Below, one piece after another: positions 1 to 5,084 of a stretch of 5,084 nucleotides of DNA. The notes under the pieces were generated by a model. It made no database searches, had not been told where the DNA came from, and saw nothing but the letters and a program-made list of their open reading frames with translations. A program made the translations under genes and the position numbers. Origin of the DNA: Faecalicoccus sp. (lineage in GTDB: Bacteria > Bacillota_I > Bacilli_A > Erysipelotrichales > Erysipelotrichaceae); assembly GCA_017941505.1 (NCBI GenBank), contig JAGAWH010000120.1, positions 1 through 5,084 on the forward strand, in the 5' to 3' direction. Numbering within the stretch: the first letter of the stretch is position 1; the number at the start of each line of letters is the position of its first letter.

Positions 1-51
1 CGGATACCATACTGTCCGTTTAGAGTCATTTGAAAGCAATCGATCAATCAT
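1..51 (-). CDS. Possible start of an unidentified gene, cut by the left edge
   Basis: Seen: on the minus strand an ATG at 51-49 opens a frame that runs unbroken to the window edge (17 codons, reading MIDRLLSNDSKRTVWYP). An AAAAGGA stretch at 68-62 lies 10 nt upstream and could be a ribosome binding site. It would sit 63 nt after the CPBP protease stop on the same strand, and no terminator hairpin is visible between them, so the two could be cotranscribed. Seventeen codons are far too few to identify a family. The plus strand also has an open frame here (2-118), which weakens the case. Reported as a weak candidate only. Confidence 0.22.
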   Translation of the reverse strand, partial: MIDRLLSNDSKRTVWYP

Positions 52-114
52 ACAAGTGGGATCCTTTTCTCATGCATCAGGTCGGTGCCATCCATCTATG
101 AAACGCACTCATTC

Positions 115-726
115 TTAAAACAACAAGAAAGCCGAACATAATCCAGCAAATATATTTGCCCCCGCATGGATACACCAGCTTGACAATATTGAGCCCTTCG
201 CTATTTCTTCATTGATGTATCCCATAAGCCATCCGATCATACCGGTAAATAACGAAATGCCTATGGCTTTAAGATACCCCGTTGCCGATACAAACATAAC
301 GCCGTGCATAAGGCCGAATAGAATACTTTGGATCCCATTGGACGCAGGAAATCCAATGTATGAAGATAACCTTTTTAACAAGAATCCCCGAAATACAATT
401 TCCTCCGGTAAAGCGGTATTAAAAACCGCATAGATCAATATAGCCGGAATTGCCCATGGCCCCTTCCCGGCAAATACAGAGGTAGCCATCTCCACATTTT
501 TTAAAGACCAAAACATAAAGAGAGATAAGAAAAGGAACAGAAACATTATCCCCAGCATCCATAGAATCATTTTATGGTTCCACATATTCTGTCCTTTTTT
601 TAATCCGATCCACGTAAGAAAACCTTCTTTTTTTCTAGCCGTAATCAACCACCATAAAAATGGAAGCAGTGAAAACAAACAAATCTGAAACACACTATTT
701 ATTGTCATTTGTATAAACAAGTTCAT
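115..726 (-). CDS. CPBP-family intramembrane metalloprotease (Abi/CAAX protease-like)
   Basis: A 203-residue, very hydrophobic protein with about six likely membrane segments (roughly residues 8-29, 52-74, 91-107, 130-150, 153-173, 182-202). It carries the conserved CPBP motifs in order: the E108-E109-x3-R113 motif (PEEIVFRGFLLKRL), F137-x3-H141 (FGLMH) and H187-x3-N191 (HAGAN). These are the family's presumed zinc-binding and catalytic residues, so it looks intact and active. Known of the family: eukaryotic Rce1 trims prenylated CAAX proteins, while many bacterial members are linked to bacteriocin immunity, peptide maturation or signalling. The substrate here is unknown. The start is well supported: AAGGAG at 738-733 sits 6 nt before the ATG at 726. 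It is separated from the AraC gene upstream by a terminator, so it is probably its own transcription unit. No bacteriocin precursor was seen nearby. Confidence 0.92.
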   Translation of the reverse strand: MNLFIQMTINSVFQICLFSLLPFLWWLITARKKEGFLTWIGLKKGQNMWNHKMILWMLGIMFLFLFLSLFMFWSLKNVEMATSVFAGKGPWAIPAILIYAVFNTALPEEIVFRGFLLKRLSSYIGFPASNGIQSILFGLMHGVMFVSATGYLKAIGISLFTGMIGWLMGYINEEIAKGSILSSWCIHAGANIFAGLCSAFLLF

Positions 727-823
727 AGGGATCTCCTTTCATCCAGTTACATATATCGTATCGGAACATTCTTTCTGTTTATATAGATAAACCTTAAGAT
801 AAGCTTAAACTTTTCATAGAATT

Positions 824-854
824 AAAAACCTCCGGTACATCGATACCGAAGGTT
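824..854 (-). terminator. Intrinsic terminator after the AraC gene
   Basis: Read on the minus strand, arms 854-844 (AACCTTCGGTA) and 837-827 (TACCGGAGGTT) pair over 11 bp with one U-G wobble. They enclose a 6-nt loop and are followed by a run of five T (828-824). The hairpin begins 26 nt after the AraC stop codon, so it ends the symporter-hydrolase-AraC operon and isolates the CPBP gene. A CTTTT run on the plus strand (855-859) means it could also work in the other direction, but no plus-strand gene needs it. Confidence 0.85.
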
Positions 855-880
855 CTTTTAAGAAGGCATGCATTACGACC

Positions 881-1843
881 TTATGATCCTTTTTTCTTTT
901 TCTTACTGGCTTTGCGATATTGCAGAGGGGTTACACCATACAAGGACTGAAAGGCCAAGATGAAACGGCGACTATCGGAAAAGCCATGGTTGATAGCTAC
1001 TTGGTAAATGCTGTCATCGGTTTCCAATAGGTCAAATCTGGCTTTTTTTGCCCGATAATCCGACAAATACTTGCTGAAGGTCACCTGCATGTTCTTTCGA
1101 AAAAAGGAAGAAAAATAACTGCTGGAATAGAAGAACTGCCGCGCAACCTGCTCCTGTGTGATTGGCTGGTCATAATGCTCTTCTATATAAGCGATGATAT
1201 CCTTCATCTTATTCAGATTGCCGGCTTTTCCCGCTTTGTTTGTACGTTTTTGACTACTTTGACGATCCCGAAACAGAATGGCCAGTATCTGCAGGACCAA
1301 TCCTTCCATTTCCGCTTTCTCCCATTCGGTCAACGGATGATCAATGTGACGATAGTGGGCCTTCTGCTGTGCCATCGGACAGTCAGCCGAAAGTTTGGAA
1401 CTGATGCCATCATCATTGATCGCGTAGTGTGAAAGCTTCTTCATCAGAGGCCCGATAGCCGGGTCCGTATTTCCATCGGATTGAAAATGGATTCCTTGCA
1501 CAGCCGGAAACTTTTCGTTGATATACTCTTCCCGTACTAACAACAGGATGGCAATTTGGATCGGCTTCTTCTCGGTAAAAGGATCCAGTTTAAAATGATG
1601 AATGCTTCCGGAATTAACGATGATCACCTTACCGTCTTTGGAAAGGTACTCGGTTCCATCGATATAATGATGCGATCCATCATACATACAGTAACAGATC
1701 TCCATTTCCGAATGCCAGTGATGCATCAGCCGATCGGCAATATCCGGATCTACTCCCGGATCCAAAAAGATTTCGATCACCTGAAACGGAAGACCATCTT
1801 CATACGCAAACTGTTCATTTTGTACATTGATCTTCTCATGCAT
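881..1843 (-). CDS. AraC-family transcriptional regulator with N-terminal cupin sensor domain
   Basis: A 320-residue protein with the usual two-part AraC layout. The N-terminal half (about 20-130) looks like a cupin sugar-sensing domain, with the H42-x-H44-S-E-M-E-I stretch, a GSHHYIDGTEY strand pair and the IVNSGSIHHF segment. After a middle helical region and a basic linker (about 195-212) comes the DNA-binding domain: first helix-turn-helix about 228-250, second about 278-300, ending with the family signature GVTPLQYR (303-310). The tail is lysine-rich (KASKKKKKGS). It is the last gene of the operon, 23 nt after the hydrolase stop, with GGGAG at 1855-1851 as its RBS. It most likely senses the imported solute or a product and controls the operon, perhaps through the palindrome at 4145-4171 (inference). 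The ligand cannot be read from the sequence. Confidence 0.93.
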   Translation of the reverse strand: MHEKINVQNEQFAYEDGLPFQVIEIFLDPGVDPDIADRLMHHWHSEMEICYCMYDGSHHYIDGTEYLSKDGKVIIVNSGSIHHFKLDPFTEKKPIQIAILLLVREEYINEKFPAVQGIHFQSDGNTDPAIGPLMKKLSHYAINDDGISSKLSADCPMAQQKAHYRHIDHPLTEWEKAEMEGLVLQILAILFRDRQSSQKRTNKAGKAGNLNKMKDIIAYIEEHYDQPITQEQVARQFFYSSSYFSSFFRKNMQVTFSKYLSDYRAKKARFDLLETDDSIYQVAINHGFSDSRRFILAFQSLYGVTPLQYRKASKKKKKGS

Positions 1844-1866
1844 TGTTACTCTCCCAAGGCTTCTGG

Positions 1867-2751
1867 TTAATTACAGTATTTTTTAAAAAATTCACATGCA
1901 TCTTCCAGACATTCCTGGCCTTTTTCCAAACTAACATTACAACAGAAATCATGGCCCAGTTCCATTTGTTCAGAAGTATAGAAGCGAATATCGAACGCAA
2001 CCTCATTACGTATCAACGCTTCTGCCAGAGGCGGGATCTGTATTTTCAAAAAATCTCCCGTTCCGGTTGCCGCAAATACAGGTGGGAACTTCTTCGTGAT
2101 ATGTTTCAGCACATTCATACGATCCATTTCCACGACGGTTCCTCCCTGCTGCAGATATTCAGCGACAAGTGGAAGTGTGATCTCATCTTCTTCATTGTAT
2201 AAATCTACCTGATAGGTACCGCAAAAGGTCCCTAAGGCACAAAACATAAATCCCTCCGGTGCTGAAAACGCATAACAATTGGCATAGTCTTCATTGGTCA
2301 GGATCGCAGCGTACAATCCGACTGTATTCGCCCCTGCTGAATCACCTACACCAAAGATATGATGGGTATCCAATCCATACTCATCTTGGTTCTCCATGAT
2401 CCACGAGGCAACCAGATTCGTATCCTCAAGCGGCGCAGGATAGCCGAATTCCGGAGCTAGTCGATATGTATAGTTTATAACCGCAAACCCATTTTGAGCA
2501 AGGCGCATGCAGTAATACTGGTATCGCTCTTTATCTCCATAGACCCAGCCACCGCCATGTATCGAAAGAATGACAGGAAGCTTTCCTCTTTTTTCCTTCG
2601 GTCGATAGACATCCAGACGATTCCACTTCGGGTCGGGTCCGTATACTAGATCATCAAAGCGTTCGATGTCTTCAGGTGTATGCAGTCCGGCATCTCGTAT
2701 CGTATCTCCCTCATGAAAGGTTTCCCTCATTTTATATGCGTATATACTCAT
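1867..2751 (-). CDS. Alpha/beta hydrolase, HSL-type (fold-3) esterase
   Basis: A 294-residue cytoplasmic protein without signal peptide. It has the HSL-family oxyanion motif HGGGW (65-69), the YRLAPE segment (96-101) followed by YPAPLED, and the nucleophile elbow GDSAG (136-140) with Ser138. The likely triad partners are Asp233 (TGDFLK) and His267 (LGHDF). All key residues are present, so it is probably an active carboxylesterase or deacetylase acting on small acyl esters. The start lies only 3 nt after the symporter stop, and its RBS (AGAGGGA, 2764-2758) overlaps the end of the symporter gene, which points to translational coupling. The context suggests that it removes an acyl group, perhaps acetyl, from the solute brought in by the symporter (inference). 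A peptidase or lactone hydrolase cannot be ruled out. Confidence 0.9.
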   Translation of the reverse strand: MSIYAYKMRETFHEGDTIRDAGLHTPEDIERFDDLVYGPDPKWNRLDVYRPKEKRGKLPVILSIHGGGWVYGDKERYQYYCMRLAQNGFAVINYTYRLAPEFGYPAPLEDTNLVASWIMENQDEYGLDTHHIFGVGDSAGANTVGLYAAILTNEDYANCYAFSAPEGFMFCALGTFCGTYQVDLYNEEDEITLPLVAEYLQQGGTVVEMDRMNVLKHITKKFPPVFAATGTGDFLKIQIPPLAEALIRNEVAFDIRFYTSEQMELGHDFCCNVSLEKGQECLEDACEFFKKYCN

Positions 2752-2754
2752 GGC

Positions 2755-4116
2755 CTATCCCTCTTTTCGAAGGCCAGCCTTGGCTTCCAGATCTTTCTGG
2801 ATCTGGCCGATATATTTATCCAGATTCATCAGAATACAAAGGATCAAGACAATGGCCGAGAAGATAGCCCCGCTGTAGCCAAACGCAAACTTAATGGAAC
2901 TGATGGCAGACGGCGTCTGTACAGCCGCTGTTCCGTCATAGCCTCCCAGCGCAATGATCCAGCTTCCGATAGCCAGTCCGAACCCGATGCCCAGCTTCAT
3001 TCCAAACGATGTACAGCTGTTTACCAAGCCTTCGGAACGTACGCCGAATTTCCATTCTCCATAATCCACTACATCCGCCGTCATCGCAAACAAGCTCGAG
3101 AAGATCAAACCAATCCCGGCACCACGAATACACATACCGACCATCGCCAAACCAAAGGCAGCCCCGGCAATACCGATCACGATGGAGCCGATGATCATGC
3201 AGATCGATCCTAAGATCAAGATCTTCTGTTTTCCGATTTTCTTAACCAATGAAGGCACAATCAGATTCACTGCCAATGTTGGCAACGCATTGGCCAAAGT
3301 CATCAAGGTAATCGCCTCTACGTTATTCAGTATGATATTTGCATAATAGTACTGTGTCTGCAACGGACAACAATAGGCAATATAGACAAACATAAACAAC
3401 AATGCCTGGATATAGAAATACTTGTTTTTGAACAATGCCGGAAAAGCTTCTCTAAACGGCACTTTTTCCACAACAACAGAACCACTTTGGTCTTCACCGA
3501 CATGCTCCCGTACACCCGCAAAACAAAGAATAGACAGAACCATGGCTACAATCGCATAAATAATCGACAATGAGCGCCAGCCCACAGAGGATAATAGATT
3601 AGCGGTAATCCCGTTGATGATGATCGTAGTGATTTGTGTCATCACAAATCGCATCGCTGCTGCCGAAGCGCGATCCTGTACATCCAATGTCATTCGCGAT
3701 AACAACGCGTTAAACGGCAGGTTATTGGCTGTGTATACAATGACCATCATAAAAATATAAGTCAGATAGGCATAGATCAAATTCCCTTGTGCCGATAATC
3801 CAGCCGGGCAGTTAAACAACAAGAAGATACCGATCGCCATCAATGGCGCTGTCCACAACATCCACGGTCTCGCCTTTCCATACTTACTGCTGGTCCTGTC
3901 AACCAGGGCTCCCATCAGAAGGTCACTGCCCCCATCAAAGACTCTGCATACCAGAAGCATAGTGCCGACAGCGGCTGCCGCTATACCTACTGTATCCGTA
4001 TAATACGCCGATAAAAAAGTTCCTGTTAAAGCCACCACAACATTGGCACTGCAATCTCCTAATCCATACGAAAATTTTTCCTTGAAAGACAATTTCTGAT
4101 TTACTGATTCACTCAT
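2755..4116 (-). CDS. GPH-family (MFS) cation:sugar symporter, MelB-like
   Basis: A 453-residue polytopic protein with about 12 membrane segments. It begins with the typical GPH opening FSYGLGDCSANVVVALTG. Conserved GPH features are R58-VFDGGSD-LLMG with acidic D61 and D65, matching the Na+/H+-binding aspartates of melibiose permease; the loop DRTSSKYGKARPW (73-85); and DYGEWKFGVRSEG (351-363) followed by SFGMKLG. It should import a glycoside, pentoside, hexuronide or related compound coupled to Na+ or H+. Length is normal for the family. The start is supported by GAGGTGA (4127-4121), just ahead of the ATG at 4116. First gene of a three-gene operon with the esterase and AraC regulator. The substrate cannot be predicted, as no glycoside hydrolase accompanies it here. 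Confidence 0.94.
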   Translation of the reverse strand: MSESVNQKLSFKEKFSYGLGDCSANVVVALTGTFLSAYYTDTVGIAAAAVGTMLLVCRVFDGGSDLLMGALVDRTSSKYGKARPWMLWTAPLMAIGIFLLFNCPAGLSAQGNLIYAYLTYIFMMVIVYTANNLPFNALLSRMTLDVQDRASAAAMRFVMTQITTIIINGITANLLSSVGWRSLSIIYAIVAMVLSILCFAGVREHVGEDQSGSVVVEKVPFREAFPALFKNKYFYIQALLFMFVYIAYCCPLQTQYYYANIILNNVEAITLMTLANALPTLAVNLIVPSLVKKIGKQKILILGSICMIIGSIVIGIAGAAFGLAMVGMCIRGAGIGLIFSSLFAMTADVVDYGEWKFGVRSEGLVNSCTSFGMKLGIGFGLAIGSWIIALGGYDGTAAVQTPSAISSIKFAFGYSGAIFSAIVLILCILMNLDKYIGQIQKDLEAKAGLRKEG

Positions 4117-4144
4117 TTTTTCACCTCTTTCAGTTTAAGATTTC

Positions 4145-4171
4145 TTTCTTCTAAACTTAGTTTAGAAGAAA
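4145..4171. promoter_or_regulatory. Perfect 27-bp palindrome, candidate operator of the symporter operon
   Basis: TTTCTTCTAAACT (4145-4157) and AGTTTAGAAGAAA (4159-4171) are perfect inverted copies around a single central T at 4158. The site lies 28 bp ahead of the symporter start codon and just upstream of its RBS, a usual place for an operator. A further partial half-site, AGTTTAAGA, follows at 4132-4140. With a one-base centre it suits binding by a dimeric regulator better than an RNA hairpin, although a stem with a short loop could form in the leader. No T-run follows it in the operon direction, so it is not a terminator. Which protein binds it is unknown; the AraC regulator of the operon is the local candidate, but perfect palindromes are more usual for LacI, TetR or ROK regulators. 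Confidence 0.7.
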
Positions 4172-4352
4172 AGCAGCACCCACTTCGACACGATTCTTAT
4201 GGAATTAATTACCATTTTTTACGATTTTCCACGAAAACCCTTTCATTGTTCCCGTTTTTCAATTAATTGCCCGCTAAATAGCAGCATGATCAAACCATGT
4301 TATATATATGTCATCGATTCCTACTTCTATCATTCATAGGAAGAAAGAATGG

Positions 4353-4381
4353 TTGATTCATATAATTATGACAATGATAAT
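4353..4381 (+). promoter_or_regulatory. Sigma-A-like promoter for the HIRAN gene
   Basis: TTGATT (4353-4358) as -35 and GATAAT (4376-4381) as -10 are separated by exactly 17 nt. The expected transcription start is near 4388, giving a leader of about 40 nt that contains the RBS at 4413-4418. A second TATAAT at 4361-4366 has no good -35 box at the right distance. TGACA (4369-4373) and TGTCA (4381-4385) form an inverted repeat flanking the -10 box and could be a regulator site. Confidence 0.6.
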
Positions 4382-4412
4382 GTCAAATAAAAATGGATAA
4401 TAAAACTGTAAA

Positions 4413-4418
4413 AAGGAG
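4413..4418 (+). promoter_or_regulatory. RBS that fixes the HIRAN start at 4429
   Basis: AAGGAG lies 10 nt ahead of the ATG at 4429. The upstream in-frame ATG at 4393 has no purine-rich RBS (preceded by a TGTCAAATAAAA stretch) and would fall within a few bases of the predicted transcription start, so it is not the likely start. Confidence 0.75.
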
Positions 4419-4428
4419 AAAACATAAC

Positions 4429-4728
4429 ATGAAAACATATTATTTCACTTTAACAGGAACAAAACACCATTACGGTAAAGACTTTATTGAAAAAGATATG
4501 ATAATAACATTAGAAAAGGAACCAGATAACGAATATGACAAAGAAGCAATCAAAGTATGTTTGAAACCTTTCGGATGCATTGGGTATGTTGCGAACAGTC
4601 CATATACTGTAATCGGAGATGATTGTTATTCAGCAGGACGATTATATGATAAGATCCCGGATACAATAGAAGCAACTGTACTCTTTAAATTAGACCATGG
4701 AATTATTTGTAGGGTGGACATTGAATAA
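4429..4728 (+). CDS. Small stand-alone HIRAN-domain protein
   Basis: A 99-residue protein consisting almost wholly of one HIRAN domain. Seen motifs: an opening beta strand ending in TGTKHHYG (9-16), the hallmark EKEPDNEYDKEAIKV (29-43), IGYVANSPYTV (51-61), SAGRLYD (68-74) and a closing strand EATVLFKLDHGIICRVDIE. Known of the family: HIRAN domains in eukaryotic HLTF bind 3' ends of single-stranded DNA at stalled forks. Bacterial stand-alone copies are widespread but poorly characterised, and a DNA-damage or nucleic-acid role has been proposed by comparative genomics. No membrane segment or signal is seen. An in-frame ATG at 4393 would add 12 basic residues, but the RBS favours 4429. It has its own promoter and terminator, and is divergent from the symporter operon. 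Its codons look more AT-rich than the operon's, so a separate origin is possible. Confidence 0.88.
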   Translation: MKTYYFTLTGTKHHYGKDFIEKDMIITLEKEPDNEYDKEAIKVCLKPFGCIGYVANSPYTVIGDDCYSAGRLYDKIPDTIEATVLFKLDHGIICRVDIE

Positions 4729-4843
4729 CTTAAAAGTGATTATGTATAAATAAATACTATATCAAGTACAAAAGAATAATCCTGAAATAATTATAATATA
4801 AACATCGGCTTCCCGTATCTTATTAGCTAAAAAAGAATAACAT

Positions 4844-4893
4844 AGAAAAACAGCGCTATCTGAGATACTTGAATCAGATAGCGCTGTTCTTTT
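4844..4893. terminator. Bidirectional intrinsic terminator
   Basis: AACAGCGCTATCTGA (4849-4863) and TCAGATAGCGCTGTT (4874-4888) pair perfectly over 15 bp around a 10-nt loop. TTCTTTT follows on the plus side (4887-4893), and the A-rich stretch on the left (4844-4850) gives a run of T on the minus strand. It can therefore end the HIRAN transcript, 120 nt after that stop codon, and a convergent minus-strand transcript entering from the right. The stretch between the HIRAN stop and the hairpin is AT-rich and holds no gene I can support. Confidence 0.88.
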
Positions 4894-5015
4894 AGAATCA
4901 TTCTTTTATAAAGAAATGTTGACCATCTATTATCAGAACATAAATATTATGAAATCATCGTTTACAATCCTCATGATATCAAAACTCTTCGTAGTTCAGC
5001 AACTGTGTTCTAAAT

Positions 5016-5084
5016 TTAACTATTTATTAGGAAGTCCCATATTTTCTTGCTTATTTCGTTTATTTTTTTTATTTCACCTTCTAA
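5016..5084 (-). CDS. Possible C-terminal end of an unidentified gene, cut by the right edge
   Basis: On the minus strand one frame is open from the right edge through 22 codons (LEGEIKKINEISKK, then IWDFLINS) to a TAA at 5018-5016; the other two minus frames stop at once. The residues (charged, lysine- and isoleucine-rich) resemble a real helical C-terminus of an AT-rich gene, and a bidirectional terminator lies ahead at 4844-4893 where such a gene would need one. The stretch is too short to name a family. An open plus-strand frame overlaps it but reads as a hydrophobic, pyrimidine-driven shadow. Positions 4894-5015 show no gene or motif I can support. Confidence 0.35.
   Translation of the reverse strand, partial: LEGEIKKINEISKKIWDFLINS

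Noticed and set aside
2..118. Open plus-strand frame from the left edge to a TAA at 116-118 (38 codons)
   Set aside because: It is open for only 38 codons, has a serine-, histidine- and arginine-rich reading with no recognisable motif, and runs into the end of the CPBP gene. It could be a gene tail, but nothing supports it beyond the lack of stops.
1843..2202. Plus-strand frame of 119 codons opposite the hydrolase gene
   Set aside because: It is antisense to a well-supported alpha/beta hydrolase whose catalytic motifs are intact; no RBS or family motif was found in it.
2680..3213. Plus-strand frame of 177 codons opposite the symporter
   Set aside because: It overlaps the symporter and hydrolase genes on the opposite strand. 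The reading is low-complexity and rich in H, D, R and Q, typical of the antisense of a membrane-protein gene.
4172..4330. Search for a sigma-A promoter driving the symporter operon
   Set aside because: The best -10-like words on the minus strand (such as CATAAG near 4203-4198) have poor -35 partners, so I do not call a promoter, although one must lie in this region.
4318..4342. Inverted repeat TTCCTA...TAGGAA in the divergent gap
   Set aside because: Only 6-bp arms with a 13-nt loop in AT-rich DNA; easily explained by chance and not placed to act as terminator or operator.
4770..4840. Repeated AAAAGAATAA (4770-4779 and 4831-4840)
   Set aside because: Two copies of a short A-rich word in AT-rich intergenic DNA; no regular spacing or further copies to suggest a repeat array.
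4916..5084. Open plus-strand frame of 56 codons running off the right edge
   Set aside because: No RBS, a hydrophobic Phe/Leu-rich reading produced by a pyrimidine-rich strand, and it lies just after a terminator without a convincing promoter. The minus-strand frame is the better candidate.

Overview
The window looks like low- to mid-GC Firmicutes (Bacillota) DNA. The genes carry strong AGGAG-type ribosome binding sites, ATG starts, short intergenic gaps and intrinsic terminators with T-runs. The protein families present (a GPH-type sugar symporter, an HSL-type esterase, an AraC regulator, a CPBP membrane protease and a stand-alone HIRAN protein) are typical of gut-associated Clostridia or Erysipelotrichia. 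I cannot place it at genus level from sequence alone.

Layout from left to right. Positions 1-114 lie downstream of the CPBP gene and may hold the first codons of another minus-strand gene running off the left edge (weak). Positions 115-726 (minus) encode a CPBP-family intramembrane metalloprotease with its own RBS. Positions 824-854 hold an intrinsic terminator that closes the next unit upstream. Positions 881-4116 (minus) form one compact operon, read from right to left: GPH/MFS cation-sugar symporter (4116-2755), alpha/beta hydrolase (2751-1867, only 3 nt after the symporter stop) and AraC-family regulator (1843-881, 23 nt gap). A perfect 13+1+13 palindrome at 4145-4171, just ahead of the symporter, is the best candidate operator. 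The divergent, AT-rich gap of about 310 nt also holds a good sigma-A-like promoter (4353-4381) for a plus-strand gene encoding a small stand-alone HIRAN-domain protein (4429-4728). A symmetrical hairpin with T-runs on both strands (4844-4893) follows, and probably serves both the HIRAN gene and a minus-strand gene of which only a short C-terminal end may be visible (5016-5084).

How the genes may work together (inference). The three-gene operon looks like a minimal uptake-and-processing cassette. The symporter would import a glycoside or similar solute with H+ or Na+, the cytoplasmic esterase would remove an ester group such as acetyl, and the cupin-AraC protein would sense the solute or product and control the operon. 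No glycoside hydrolase or sugar kinase is in the window, so the substrate is open. The HIRAN gene and the CPBP gene are separate transcription units with no visible functional tie to the operon. I found no CRISPR array, mobile element, tRNA or rRNA, and no clear sign of a wholly new system. The most distinctive signals are the palindrome, the stand-alone HIRAN gene with its own promoter and terminator, and the esterase-containing transport operon.
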